DNA from: Theropithecus gelada | Lineage: Eukaryota > Chordata > Mammalia > Primates > Cercopithecidae | DNA: 64,000 bases | NCBI RefSeq assembly: GCF_003255815.1 | Contig: NC_037689.1 | Span: 23,948,802 to 24,012,801, forward strand | Direction of reading: 5' to 3' | Shown: positions 1-10,740 of the stretch, in pieces | Position numbering within the stretch: the first letter of the stretch is position 1 | How the letters are laid out: every line of letters starts with the position of its first letter | Translations under genes and position numbers: made by a program | Notes under the pieces: generated by a model | Told to the model about the DNA's origin: nothing | Databases searched by the model: none | Seen by the model: only the letters and a program-made list of their open reading frames with translations

Positions 1-364
1 AGGAGAAAGAGGACATGGTACAGTGAAAGGCCAGTGTGCTGGACGTGGGGAGGGCCGTGCTACGCACTCTGGGGTCTGGATTAACCACTGGGACCAGCCC
101 TGACTTCCTACATGGCTGAAGAGGAGGCTGATGATGCTTTGGGAGTCGGCTTTCTGGCTCTCAGTGCTGGAACGCTGGACCACCTGGGTGAGACCACCAG
201 ACTGAGAGCCCTCCCTGCCCGGGATAGAGGGGAGATGGTAAGCAGGGAAGTAGCAGGCTGACATGACAGCTTCTTGTCCAAGACGAATGACACCAATCCA
301 CGCTAGCCTCCTTCCTCCTCCACTTCTTGGTTGTTTCAGCTCTCTGGAGAGTCAGGAGGAAGAT
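1..364. other. Single-copy DNA, no gene seen
   Basis: No repeat family or coding feature is recognised. Base composition is mixed and the short open frames show no protein family feature. Confidence 0.5.
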
Positions 365-686
365 TTGTTTTTTCTGGTTTTTGTTTTTTGTTTTCTTTTT
401 CTTTTTCAGAGAGTCTTACTCTGTTGCTCAGGCTGGAGTTCAGTGGCACAATCTCGGCTCACTGCAATCTCCACCTCCTCAGTTCAAGCAATCGCCTGGC
501 CTCAGCCTCCTGAGTAGCTGGAATTACAGGTGCCCAACATTACGCCTGGCTAATTTTTATATTTTCAGTGGAGACAGTGTTCCACCACCATGGCCAGGCT
601 GGTCTCAAACTCCTGACCTCAGGTGATCCGCCCACCTCGGCCTCCCAAAGTGCTGGGGTTACTGGCGTGAGCCACCGTGCCTGGCC
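365..686 (-). mobile_element. Alu SINE (AluJ/S-like)
   Basis: T-rich tail at the left, both monomers in antisense and the antisense Alu head at the right. A 12-bp direct repeat (atttgttttttc) at about 363 and 693 looks like the target-site duplication. Non-autonomous retroposon mobilised by L1; not a gene. Confidence 0.93.
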
Positions 687-1617
687 TGCAACATTTGTTT
701 TTTCAATAAATAGCTGTGCATTTTTGCCCCCTAAAAGCACCCTTGGACGACCACAATCTCAGGCCTGATGCCACCACTCAAAGGAAACCAGATGTCCTCC
801 CGTATTCTCCATTCACAAAACAGGAAGCTTAGCTGATGACTCTTGGAGGTTACACTCAACCCTAAACTATGATAGAACCCTTCAGGAAATCAAATGGTAT
901 CATAAGATGTTCAGCACGAAAATGAATGTGGCTTTGTGGGCATTTTGCAAACAAGCAAACTGGCTAATATCTCGTTTTCTTCACTACAGCCTCAGGGAAT
1001 GACTCATAGAAACATCAGTGATCTGCGAGCAGATGATGGTTAAACTAAAACTCCTACGAGGCCGTCTCCAAAGACTTGAGCTATCGGAGGCACTTCATCA
1101 ACAGAGGTGTCAAAATACCTTCCTACTTGCCGGGCTGAGGGCCTGGGAGCTTACGGGTGACTCAGCTTTGCTTAGTGTCACTGCTCACCATGCGACGATT
1201 CTGTCAAGTTCTTCAGACTTATGGTATGCAGGATCAACCCACGGTGTTCCAGATCATCTGACACTTCTTTGTACCAACAGGTTTCTGCAGGCATAGCTGC
1301 CGGGCTGCCTTGCTGGAACTTACCAGGGTGGAAACTCTTTGGGGTGAGAATACCACGTTTCGGCATCTTCAGGGGCTACACAAGCACAGGTGTGTTGAAT
1401 TTTATGGTGATAGCTACAAGCACAGGCAAAGGCTCCCACAGCAACTAAAACAGACCTAGAAGAGCAGCCACAGTAGATGAAGCGCTACAGGGACCAGCAT
1501 GGGCACTGAGAACAGCAGTTCAGCTTAAGCCACAAAACTTTAATTCCTCTTAAAATCTGCAAGAGTCCATCTGAACCACCAAAGTTTTGGCCAAACCCCA
1601 GACCAAGAGTCCAAAAG
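687..1617. other. Single-copy DNA, no gene seen
   Basis: About 930 bp without a recognised repeat. The frames at 1018-1296 and 1221-1448 have no family features, and I saw no convincing exon with splice sites. Confidence 0.5.
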
Positions 1618-1920
1618 CAGGCTGGAAGCAGTGGCTCCCGCCTGGAGTCCCAGCACTTTGGGAAGCCACGGCAGGCAAGATGGCTTGAGCTGGGGAGTTT
1701 GAGACCAGCCTGGGCAACATGGCAAAACCCCATCTCTACAAAAAAATACAAATATTAGCAGGGCATGGTAGCACGTGCCTACGGTTGTGGCTACTCGGGA
1801 GGCTGAGGTAGGAAGATTGATTGCTTGAGCCTGGAGGCAGAAATTGCAGTGAGCCAAGACTGCACTATGACACTTCAGCCTGGGCAACAGAGCCAGACCC
1901 TGTCTCAAAAAAAGAAAAAG
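1618..1920 (+). mobile_element. Alu SINE (AluJ-like)
   Basis: Full-length sense Alu ending in an impure A tail. The diverged head and the cttgagctggggag-type positions suggest the old AluJ class. Confidence 0.92.
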
Positions 1921-2265
1921 GGTCCAACACCATCTTCCTGAAGCCATGTGTACGTCAGCAGAAGAAACTTTCAGGCCCCTAGAGAATCCAAAGGGCTGTG
2001 GGAAACTCAGGTGCTGGCCTCATTTACCCCAAAATGAAGTTGTGCAGGAAAAAAAAAAAGAAAAGAAAAAAAAATGTCCAGGAATTCAGAATATGCTTAT
2101 TTATGCTACTGAGACACAAGGTTCCATTTGTTGCAGAAGCCTATAAAATAATTCCTAGGACAAAGGATCACTAAGAAGTCATTGATCTTTTGGGTAATAC
2201 TTGAATGAGTCAGAAAACAGTCACACCAGTAGTTTAGCGAAGGCTTGTAGCTGATATGTAAATTA
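1921..2265. other. Single-copy DNA with A-rich tract
   Basis: A purine tract lies at about 2048-2074 (a-run broken by g). No gene or family was recognised. Confidence 0.45.
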
Positions 2266-2550
2266 TTATTATTTTTTTTTGAGATGGAGTTTCGCTCTTG
2301 TTGCCCAGGCTGGAGTGCACTGGCGCCATCTCGGCTCACAGCAACCTCCACCTCCCAGGTTCAAGCAATTCTCCTGCCTCAGCCTCCGGACGAGCTGGGA
2401 TTACAGGCGCCTGGCACCACGCTCGGTTAATTGTGTGTTTTTAGTAGAGATGGGGTTTCTCCACGTTGGTCAGGCTGGTCTCGAACTACCGACCTCAGGT
2501 GATCCGCCCGCCTCGGCCTCCCAAACTGCTGGGATTACAGGCACCTGGCC
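2266..2550 (-). mobile_element. Alu SINE (AluS-like)
   Basis: Antisense Alu starting in a T tract and ending at a shortened head (the gtgagcc part is missing just before the final ggcc). Confidence 0.92.
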
Positions 2551-3047
2551 TGTAAATGTTTTTTAAGGGCCAACAAATTATATGTATGCACACACCTCGG
2601 TTTGGAAGGAGAATGACTGAGTGCTGGTGGCAGACCAGGACAGGCCAGGAAGGAGGGAGCGTGTATCCCTTCGTGTGTGGGTCCTGACTTGGTGCAAGAG
2701 AAGAGCGGGCATCGTCTCCTGGCGGCCATTCCCACCGTGGAATGGCTCCAAGCCAATGGAGCTGGAGCGCTAGTGGTTGCAGCCACTGGAAACACCAGAC
2801 ATAGCACAGAAATGATGAACTGTTGTTGGACGGCCATGTGCTCCAGATGTCCCATCACTGGACAGCTGTCCACTGGGGCCAAGTCATCACTGGATGACCG
2901 TCCACGTGGGCTGGCCTACGGCAGCATGGAGCACGCCACCGCCGGGATGACACCCGAGATTCCGTCACCTCAGAGAGCAGGTGCTCACAGACAGGGTCAC
3001 GGACAGCGCTCACTGCCCAGAGGCTCCGCTCCCTGTCATCCATCTTT
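2551..3047. other. Single-copy DNA, GC-leaning
   Basis: The open frame 2677-3072 (131 codons) runs into the downstream Alu tail and shows no conserved domain. I see no gene. Confidence 0.45.
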
Positions 3048-3345
3048 TATTTATTCATTTTTTTTGAGATAGAGTCTCACTCTGTCACCCAGGCTGGAGT
3101 GCAGGGTCACGATCTTGGCTCACTGGAACCTCGGTCTCCTGGGTTCAAGCAACTCTCCTGCCTCAGCCTCCCGAATAGCTGGGACCACAGGTGCCCGCCA
3201 CCATGCCTGGGTAACTTTTGTGTTTTTAGTAGAGATGGGGTTTCCCCATGTTGGCCAGGCTGGTCTCAAACTCCTGACCTTGTGATCCACCCGCGTCAGC
3301 CTCCCAAAGGGCTGGGATGACAGGCGTGAGCCACTGCGCCCAGCC
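3048..3345 (-). mobile_element. Alu SINE
   Basis: Antisense Alu with a T-rich tail. Near the head it reads gggatgacagg instead of gggattacagg, a variant shared by many Alus in this window. Confidence 0.92.
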
Positions 3346-3815
3346 TCTGCCCGTCCATCTTAAGCAGCTAAAGAACTGAACAGATAAAACAAAGACCTCA
3401 AAACCACAGACATGTGTGTCCATGTCTGAGGTCCATGGGACAAGGAGGAAAAAAGAACCAATTCACGTCCTCCAGGGGCGAAGAGTGAGCATTAAAATCA
3501 GTGCCCATACAGAGGGAAAATATCCGTCTCGGGACCCATGAGAAAAACAGGCAAACACAAAAAACAGGAAAGTAACATTCCATAAAAAAGAAATGAAGAG
3601 CATCAGCTGAAATGAAGATTTATGTGGGGTGAGGCAGAAGGACCTGAGACCACTAATCCTTCAACATCTCAATTATAGCAAGAAACAGGTTGGAAGGAAA
3701 ACACAAATACACAGCCTATAAAAGACACGCACAGAGGAGTAATTCAGGGGAACATAAAAGAGATTTAAAGGTAAATAGAAACAAAAAGAAAGAAGCCAGA
3801 GTCAAAATATTATCA
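3346..3815. other. Single-copy DNA, A-rich
   Basis: Purine-rich sequence with no recognised family. The short open frames are not supported as genes. Confidence 0.45.
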
Positions 3816-4125
3816 GGCCGGGCGCAATGGCTCAAGCCTGGAATCTCAGCATTTTGGGAAGCCAAGGAGGACAGACTGCTTGAGCTCAGGAGTTTGAGAC
3901 CAGCCTGCGCAACACAGTGAGACCCTCTCTCTACAAAACGCACAAAGATTAGCCATGCGTCAGGTGCATGCCTGTAGCCCCAGCTACTCATGAGGCTGAG
4001 GTGGGACGACGTCTTCAGCCCGGGAGGCTAAGGTTGCACAGTGAGCCAATATGGTGCCACTGCACTCCTGCCTGGGTAGCAAGAGCGAGACTCTGTCTAA
4101 AAAAAAAATTAAAAAAAAAAAAAAA
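3816..4125 (+). mobile_element. Alu SINE (AluJ-like)
   Basis: Sense Alu with a diverged second monomer and a long A tail interrupted by tt. The left-monomer cttgagctcaggag form is AluJ-like. Confidence 0.92.
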
Positions 4126-4331
4126 TTGCACCAACTTAATATATTCATATCAGGTAGAAAATAATAAATTCAGAGCAAAAAAATATTAAATGTTCAACAA
4201 AAGAGTTAATGCGGTAACGTATTAAGATGAAAAAGGTGGTAGCAATGAGTGGGGGATATTATAACCTCATGCTCTAGAGACCCCCGGACAACACTAGAAA
4301 GAGGGAAGATCAGAATGAAGAATGAGAATCA
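4126..4331. other. Short single-copy spacer
   Basis: A-rich spacer between two Alus. Nothing else was recognised. Confidence 0.4.
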
Positions 4332-4627
4332 GCCGGGCACGGTGGCTCACAACTGTAATCCCAGCACTTTGGGAGGCCGAGGTAGGTGGATCATCTGAAG
4401 TCGGGAGTTCGAGACCACCCAGGCCAACATGGTGAAATCCCATCTCTACTAAAAATACAAAATGTAGCCAGGTGTGGCAGGAAGCGCCTGTAGTCCCAGC
4501 TACTCAGGAGGCTGAGGCAGGAGAATCACTTGAACCCAGAAGGTAGAGTTTGCAGTGAGCCATTGCATTCCACCCCAGGCAACAAGAGCAAGACTCCATC
4601 TCAAAAATAAATAAATAAATAAATAAA
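4332..4627 (+). mobile_element. Alu SINE with (AAAT)n tail
   Basis: Full sense Alu whose tail has become an aaataaat microsatellite at about 4603-4628. Confidence 0.93.
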
Positions 4628-4635
4628 CAATAATT

Positions 4636-4941
4636 CGCCAGGTGTGGTGGTATGCACCTGTATTCCCAGCACCTTGGGAGGCCAAGCCAGGCGGATCATC
4701 TGGAGTCAAGAGTTCAAGACCAGCCAGGCCAATATAGTGAAATCCCGTCTCTATTAAAACTACACAGTGTAGCTGGGTGTGGTGGCAGATGCCTGTAATC
4801 CCAGCTACTGAGGAGGCTGAGGCAGGAGAATCGTTTGAATCTGGGAGGTGGAGGTTGCGGTGAGCCGAGATGGCGCCTCTGCACTCCAGCCTGGGCAACA
4901 AGAGTAAAACTATGTCTCAAGAAAGGAAAAAAAAAAAAAAG
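4636..4941 (+). mobile_element. Alu SINE
   Basis: Second sense Alu, about 10 bp after the previous tail. Both monomers are complete and the A tail ends near 4941. The close head-to-tail pair probably reflects insertion into the older Alu tail. Confidence 0.92.
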
Positions 4942-5012
4942 TTACACATGGATTTTTGACTGTGTGAGGGGTTGGTGTCTCTAACCCCCATGTTTTTCAA
5001 GGGTCAATTGTA
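4942..5012 (+). mobile_element. Terminal fragment of a Tigger-type DNA transposon
   Basis: Ends in tcaagggtcaattgta, which matches the terminal inverted repeat of a Tigger element (MER28/Tigger2-like by memory). The same family is present, much longer, at 28823-29629. Confidence 0.6.
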
Positions 5013-5109
5013 AATGGAAAGGTTTCGTGCAAAGAAAAACAAAAAATCCCTGAGATAAAACCTCAGATCTGCCATTATGAGATGCATAGTAAGCCATACA
5101 ATTTATTTT

Positions 5110-5290
5110 TAAATGCCCATATGTCCATCAGCCTCATCCTGATAAAACTGTGGAGCTTTAAAGATCAAGAGAAAATCCTAAAAGCACCAAGGGAGGAAAA
5201 AAAAAGGGACATCTGCCAATGGAAAAGCAAAAGCAGGTGGAAAGAGCTCGTCAATGTGAGATTTCAGCAAGGAATAAAGAAAGAGCTACA
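5110..5290 (+). mobile_element. Possible old L1 ORF2 fragment
   Basis: The stretch resembles diverged L1 endonuclease/RT linker sequence (gagaaaatcctaaaagcacc). It is short, broken and non-functional. The assignment is tentative. Confidence 0.35.
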
Positions 5291-5428
5291 GAGTCCTGAA
5301 CGACGAAGGATCTGAACAAATAACCCTAGACCCGACGTGGGAAAACAAGGTTTGTCTCTAACACTCGGGGATTCGAGAAATTAAAAAAAAAAAAGAATCA
5401 CTGCTTGTTTCTCTAAAAATGTGCCCAG

Positions 5429-5456
5429 ACACACACACACACACACACACACACAC
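5429..5456 (+). repeat. (CA)n microsatellite
   Basis: About 14 perfect ac dinucleotides, probably length-polymorphic. Confidence 0.95.
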
Positions 5457-5849
5457 TACAGCAAGCTGAGATTTCCACGCAAATCAATAACCCATTCATA
5501 GGGAAAGGCAGGCGCTGTGTGTCAGATCAAGGATTCACCTACATAACGGTGGTTATTAAACAGAAAATAGAGAAAGACGTGTACATCACTGTGGTGATGC
5601 TAGCATAGTCAACACAGGGTAACACTTGAGAAAAACATCCTATCTACAAGATGCTTATTTAAAAAAAACTAATTAGAGATTGGGACAAAAAGAATCCTCA
5701 AAACACCAACCATAACCAAGTGATAGCGTGTGGTGGAGTGCTACGGTTATGCTACCTTCTTTGTCTTCAAAAGGCAGGAGCTGTCATTCGAATTTAATTT
5801 CTGAAGTTACTCAATTGAGAAATGGAGTTAGCTAGCACTTCGTTTAAAG
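5457..5849. other. Single-copy DNA before the L1
   Basis: No repeat or gene recognised. The last bases (about 5850-5863) form the left target-site duplication of the L1 that follows. Confidence 0.4.
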
Positions 5850-6103
5850 TTACGAAAGTTTCAAAGAGCTTCTGCACAGCCAAGGAAAAGATCAACAGCG
5901 TAAACAGACAACCTACAGAATGAGAGAAAATATCTACCAACTATGCATCTGACAAAGCTTTAATATCCAGAATTTATAAGGAACTTAAACAGATCTACAA
6001 AAAAACAAAAAAAACAAATACATCCCATTGAAAGCACACCCTTTGCCACGTCAGGCAAAGGACATGAACACACACTTTTCAAAAGAAGACATACAGGTAG
6101 CCG

Positions 6104-6600
6104 GCCAGGTGCGGTGGCTCCTGCCTGTAATCCCAGCACTTTGGGAGGCTGAGACGGGTGATCACGAGGTCATGAGATCGAGACAATCCTGGCTAACATG
6201 GTGAAACCCCATCTCCACCAAAAATACAAAAAAAATTAGCTGGGCCTGGTGGCGGGGTTGAGGGCTTAATATGTGGGAGGCATATTACTAAACAATCTGA
6301 TGACTTTGTTCAACCTTTACAACATTCTTTTGAGGTAGATCTTACTATTCTTCCCATTTCCTAGATGAGGAAAACGAGGCTTAGAGCAGTTAACTAAATC
6401 GCACAACATTCCTTAGTTAGTAAACGGCCAATCTAAATCCAGTTCGGAAAGACCGATGTCCTTTGGTTACGCAAACCATAATTTCTGAAAAAGTGCATGT
6501 AACTGGTCTTAAAAACCAAAGCTACTCGGGAGGTACCGCGCCACTACACTCCAGGCTGGGCGACAGAGGGAGACTCTGTCTCAAAAAGAAAAAAAAAAAA
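6104..6600 (+). mobile_element. Alu split by a MIR-containing segment
   Basis: The Alu head and left monomer occupy 6104-6256. A 262-bp non-Alu segment follows. The Alu resumes at about 6519 (gctactcgggagg), jumps to the end of the right monomer and closes with an A tail at 6600. The flanking L1 shows a diverged 16-bp duplication ending gtagcc/gcagcc, consistent with one Alu insertion. The interior was replaced afterwards. Confidence 0.8.
6257..6500 (-). mobile_element. MIR element inside an Alu
   Basis: Matches the reverse complement of the MIR core: a gagggcttaatatgtg-like start, ttttgaggtag, then cctagatgaggaaaacgagg and a diverged tRNA-related end. MIR is far older than Alu or this L1, so its position inside both must come from rearrangement, not retroposition. 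Confidence 0.78.
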
Positions 6601-7031
6601 AAGACACATATGCAGCCGACAAGCATAAGAAAATACATTCAACATCGCTGATCATTAGAGACATGCAAATCAAAACCAGAATGAGACACCATCTCACACT
6701 AGTCAGAACGGCTATTATTAGAACATGAGAAAACAACAGATGCTGGCAAGGTGGCAGACAAAAAGGAACACCTAGACACTGTTGGTGGGAGTGTACATTA
6801 GTTCAAACATTGTGTAAGACAGTGTGGCAATTCCTCAAAGGCCTAAAAACAGAAATATCGTTCAACTCAGCAATCCCACTCCTGGGTATATACCCGAAGG
6901 AGTATCAATCATTCTATCATAAAGACACATGCACACGTATGTTCATCGCAGCACTTTTCACAACAGCAAAGACATGGCATCAATCTAAATGCCCATCCGT
7001 GGTAGACTGAATAAAGAAAATATGGTACATA

Positions 7032-7625
7032 GGCCGGGCGCGGTGGCTCACGCCTGTAATCCCAGCACTTTGGGAGGCCGAGGCGGGGGGATCACGAGGT
7101 CAGGGGTTCGAGACCAGTCTGGCCAACATGGTGAAACCCCGTGTCTACTAAAAATACAAAAAAATTTGGCCGGGCGCGGTGGCTCACGCCTGTAATCCCA
7201 GCACTTTGGGAGGCCGAGGCGGGCGGATCACAAGGTCAGGAGATCGAGACCACGGTGAAACCCCGTCTCTACTAAAAATACAAAAAATTAGCCGGGCGCG
7301 GTTGTGGGCGCCTGTAGTCCCAGCTACTCGGGAGGCTGAGGCAGGAGAATGGCGTGAACCCGGGAGGCGGAGCTTGCAGTGAGCCGAGATCGCGCCACTG
7401 CACTCCAGCCTGGGCGACAGAGCGAGACTCTGTCTACAAAAAAATTAGCTGGGTGTAGGGGTGTTCACCTGTAATCCCAGCTACTTGGGAGGCTGAGGCA
7501 GACGAATTGCTTGAACCAGGGAGGTGGAGGTTGCAGTTAGGTGAGATTGCACCACTACGCTCCAGCAGCCTGGATGACAGAGCAAGACACCATATCAAAA
7601 AAAAGAAAAAAAAAAAAAGAAAGAG
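7032..7625 (+). mobile_element. Outer Alu interrupted by a younger Alu
   Basis: The outer copy is 7032-7167 plus 7436-7625. Its own target-site duplication in the L1 is clear: aaagaaaatatggtacata at 7013-7031 and again near 7630-7648. The interior break is at the A-rich linker between the monomers. Confidence 0.92.
7168..7435 (+). mobile_element. AluY with 12-bp deletion (AluYd-like), inserted in an Alu
   Basis: Near-consensus AluY, rich in intact CpGs. Its left monomer reads gagaccacggtgaaacccc, lacking the 12 bases atcctggctaac. By memory this deletion defines the AluYd lineage. An 11-bp duplication (acaaaaaaatt) lies at 7156-7166 and 7436-7446. Almost no A tail separates the body from the right duplication. 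Confidence 0.82.
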
Positions 7626-8027
7626 AGAGAAAGAAAATATGGTACATAGACACCATGGAATACTATGCAGCCATAAACAAGAACAAGATCATGTCCTTTG
7701 CAGGGACATGGATGCAGCTGGAGGCCATTATCCTCAGCAAACTAATGTAGGAACAGCAAAACCAAACACTACATGTTCTCACACATAACTGAGAGCTAAG
7801 TGATGAAACACCTGGACACACAGAGGGAAACAGCATTTTCTGAGGCCTATCAGACGGTGGGAGGAGGGAGAGGATCAAGAAAAATAACTAATGGGTACTG
7901 GGCTTAATACCTGGGTGATTAAATAATCTGTACAACAAACCCCCATGACACAAGTTTACCTATGTAACAAACCTACATATGCATCCCTGAACTTAAAAAA
8001 GGTTTTTAAAAATTAGGAAAGTTTCAA

Positions 8028-8217
8028 CTAGAAGAATCGAAACTTCCAGAAGGTTGGGATGATGAGGCATGAAGCTTCCCTGGGTGCAAAAGAACTCACC
8101 ATTACCACCCACGGCAAAAAGTAAAAAGTGAAAGATAAAACATATTAGCATTTATTCAACATCTCATTCAACACTGAACAAGTGTGAAAAATGGACTATG
8201 CAAGAGAGTTACAACGG
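8028..8217. other. Short single-copy spacer
   Basis: No family or gene recognised between the L1 duplication and the next Alu. Confidence 0.4.
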
Positions 8218-8511
8218 GGCTGGGCGCGGTGGCTCACTCCTGTAATCCCAGCACTTTGGGAGGCTGAGGCGGGCGGATCACGAGGTCAGGAGTTCAAGAC
8301 CAGCCTGAACAACATGGTGAAACCGTGTCTCTACTAAAAGTACAAAAATGAGCCGGGCATCGTGGTGTGTGCCTGCAATTCCGCCTCCTCGGGAGGCTGA
8401 GGCAGGAGAACCACTTGAACCTGGGAGGTGGAGACTGCAGTGAGCTGAGATCGCACCACTGTACTCCAGGCTGGGCGACAGAGCGAGACTGTCTCATACA
8501 AAGAAAAAAAT
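8218..8511 (+). mobile_element. Alu SINE (AluS/Y-like)
   Basis: Full sense Alu ending in a mixed tail (atacaaagaaaaaaa). Confidence 0.93.
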
Positions 8512-9027
8512 AGACATGAGCCACCATTTCTTGGGTATGAACATCCACCTCTGGAATGACTGAAGGATCTCTAATCCAGGAGGGTAATGGAGCCAGGTTA
8601 TCGCCAAGTGTGGTAAGCCCATCCTTGCCTTGGTTACTCACTGCTCTCTTGGTGCGGTTGGTACCCAAACAGCCCGATGTGGGCAGATGCTTACACAGGG
8701 AACACGGCTTCCTCTTCTTGGAACGCCGAGAACTTTGAGTTCTGCCCCCTCACTGCCACCGTGAAGATATGTCACGGCTGAAGGACTCCACACCAAATAC
8801 ATATCCGGAGTGAGATACGGCGGGATGCTTTCAGAGGAAGGATGGAGCTGGAAGCTGGGGAACGAGAACATGGCTTCTCCCTCTCTGTGTGTTTAGTGAT
8901 GGTAACAGCAACCGGTTCTCACGGCTCTTACTGGCTGCTACCATAGGCTGGACGGAGCGCTGGCTTTGGTTAGAGAAAACGCAGCATTTCAAGAGGGGGC
9001 ACTTTCCATACATGTTATCATAAAAGT
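8512..9027. other. Single-copy DNA, no gene seen
   Basis: Open frames on both strands are under 80 codons outside the Alu, with no domain features. Confidence 0.45.
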
Positions 9028-9319
9028 TTGTTTGTTTGTTTGTGAGATGGAGTCTTCACTCTGTCGCCAGGCTGGAGTGCAGCGGCGCGATCTCGGCTCA
9101 CTGCAACCTCCACCTCCCGGGTTCAAGCGATTCTCCTGCCTCAGCCTCCCGAGTAGCTGGGATTACAAGTGCGCTCCACCACACCCAAGTTTTGTATTTT
9201 TAGTAGAAATTGGGTTTCACCATGTTGGTCAGGCTGGTCTCAAACTCCTGACTTAGTGATCCTCCCACCTCGGCCTCCCAAAGTGCTGGGATTACAGGCA
9301 TGAGCCATCGCACCCGGCC
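9028..9319 (-). mobile_element. Alu SINE with (GTTT)n tail
   Basis: Antisense Alu whose tail is gtttgtttgttt. Both monomers are complete. Confidence 0.93.
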
Positions 9320-10304
9320 CAATAAATTTTAAAACGCTCTCAGTAATGCTATAATGATCATCATAACTTATGACAGGTACCAACTACGGAATCCACAACT
9401 GCTTACCAAGGTCTTTTAAAGACCTAAATCCGAGGTTCATTGAGATTCTTTGAAACCCCTCAATTTTCTTATTGGTATTAACAATTGAATTTTTAATGGG
9501 GGGGTGGGGTCTGACCAAGTACTAAGAGGAACAAGGAAGGATACAGAGAGCTGGAGTTCCATCAGTTCCCCCTGGTTAATGTGTCCTTCTGAGCACACAG
9601 CAAGCCCTACCCTGCTTTTGTGGTAAGGTCTCACCCCTACACAGAACGAAGAATGATTCAAACTCTAAAAAGAAGACGTCTGGGTAAGTACTTTTGATTG
9701 ACTGTCTGATTAGAGGTACTTTTAATGGAATAGGCAGAAAATGCAAATATCTAATGAACATGCTGGGGAGGTTCACCATCGCCAAGCACTTCATTTTCTT
9801 TTCTTCAAAAATTAATTACAGAGTGTGGCTGCGTTTCTGTGGATTCAGTGTTTCTAATTCTTCCTTCAACTGGTCCTTTAATTTCCTTCCCAAGGAGCTA
9901 CGTGGATGTACAAGATGTGCTTCAGTTGACAATGCCAACAGCGACTCCGTACTAAAATAAAGATGGCACTCCATGAGCGGAGGTGACGGCCAGTGCCCAT
10001 GCATAAATAGCTGAAAATAAACACGGTGACATTTTCTTGTCACTAGAAGCAATTTCAAAGTTCGTTTTCAAATTCAAAGAAAAAGAAGGCTGGAGTGGAT
10101 TAGAAAACAGGCTAAGAACTTTTAAGAGTCCTATGCAGAGTGGGGCGCTGGTGTCACTGTTATTTCACTGATTTTCCTCGTCCACAGCCCTTTTCAAGAC
10201 TCATATTTCAGGGGCGTAGGTGGTCTGTCTCATATCCCTGCTGTTTGTAGCAACAACCACTCTATGGTAGGCTCCCAGGGAAAGACCCATAAGGTCTACC
10301 TTGC
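9320..10304. other. Single-copy DNA, possible conserved noncoding block
   Basis: About 985 bp without recognised repeats. A G-run lies at 9499-9511. The part at about 9690-10060 has atgcaaat (octamer-like, in aaatgcaaatatc) and aattaattac. It could be a conserved noncoding element, but only an alignment would show this. No splice-flanked exon is evident. Confidence 0.35.
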
Positions 10305-10604
10305 TTTGGTTTGTTTCTTTTTGAGACACACAGTCTCGCTCTGTTGACCAGGGTGGAGTGCAGTGGCACGATCTCGGCTCACTGCAACCTCTGCCTCCTG
10401 GGTTCAAGCGATTCTGCTGCCTCAGCCTCCTAAGTAGCTGGAATTACAGGCACCCACCACCATACCCAGCTAATTTTTCTATGTTTAGTAGAGACAGGGT
10501 TTCACCATGTTGGCCAGGCTGGCCTCGAACTCCTGACCTCGTGATCTGCCCACCACAGCCTCCCGAAGTGCTGGGATGACAGGTGTGAGCCACTGTGCCT
10601 GGCC
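10305..10604 (-). mobile_element. Alu SINE
   Basis: Full antisense Alu carrying the gggatgacagg variant near its head (about 10573). Confidence 0.92.
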
Positions 10605-10740
10605 AGGTCTGCCTTGTAAGTGATATGAGCATAGGTGGAGGAGGTAAGTGCTGAACACTGGATAAGGATGGATCAGTCACTCCGTCCAACCAACCACAGG
10701 TGCTCCCATTTCTGGGTGTCCAATCCCAACCCTTCAGCTC

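Larger units (their letters stand above)
5864..8009 (+). mobile_element. 5'-truncated L1 (ORF2 C-terminus and 3' end), interrupted by Alus
   Basis: L1 sequence occurs at 5864-6103, 6601-7012 and 7649-8009. It covers the ORF2 C-terminal coding region with the diagnostic caccatggaatactatgcagc, then the 3' UTR. ORF2 is broken by stops and by Alu insertions. Flanking near-repeats at 5850-5863 and 8013-8027 (tta/gaaagtttcaa) look like an L1 target-site duplication, so this is one truncated insertion later hit twice by Alus. It is a dead copy. Confidence 0.88.

Noticed and set aside
5864..8009. Intact L1 reverse transcriptase gene
   Set aside because: 5'-truncated, with stops and two Alu-based interruptions. 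It cannot encode ORF2p.
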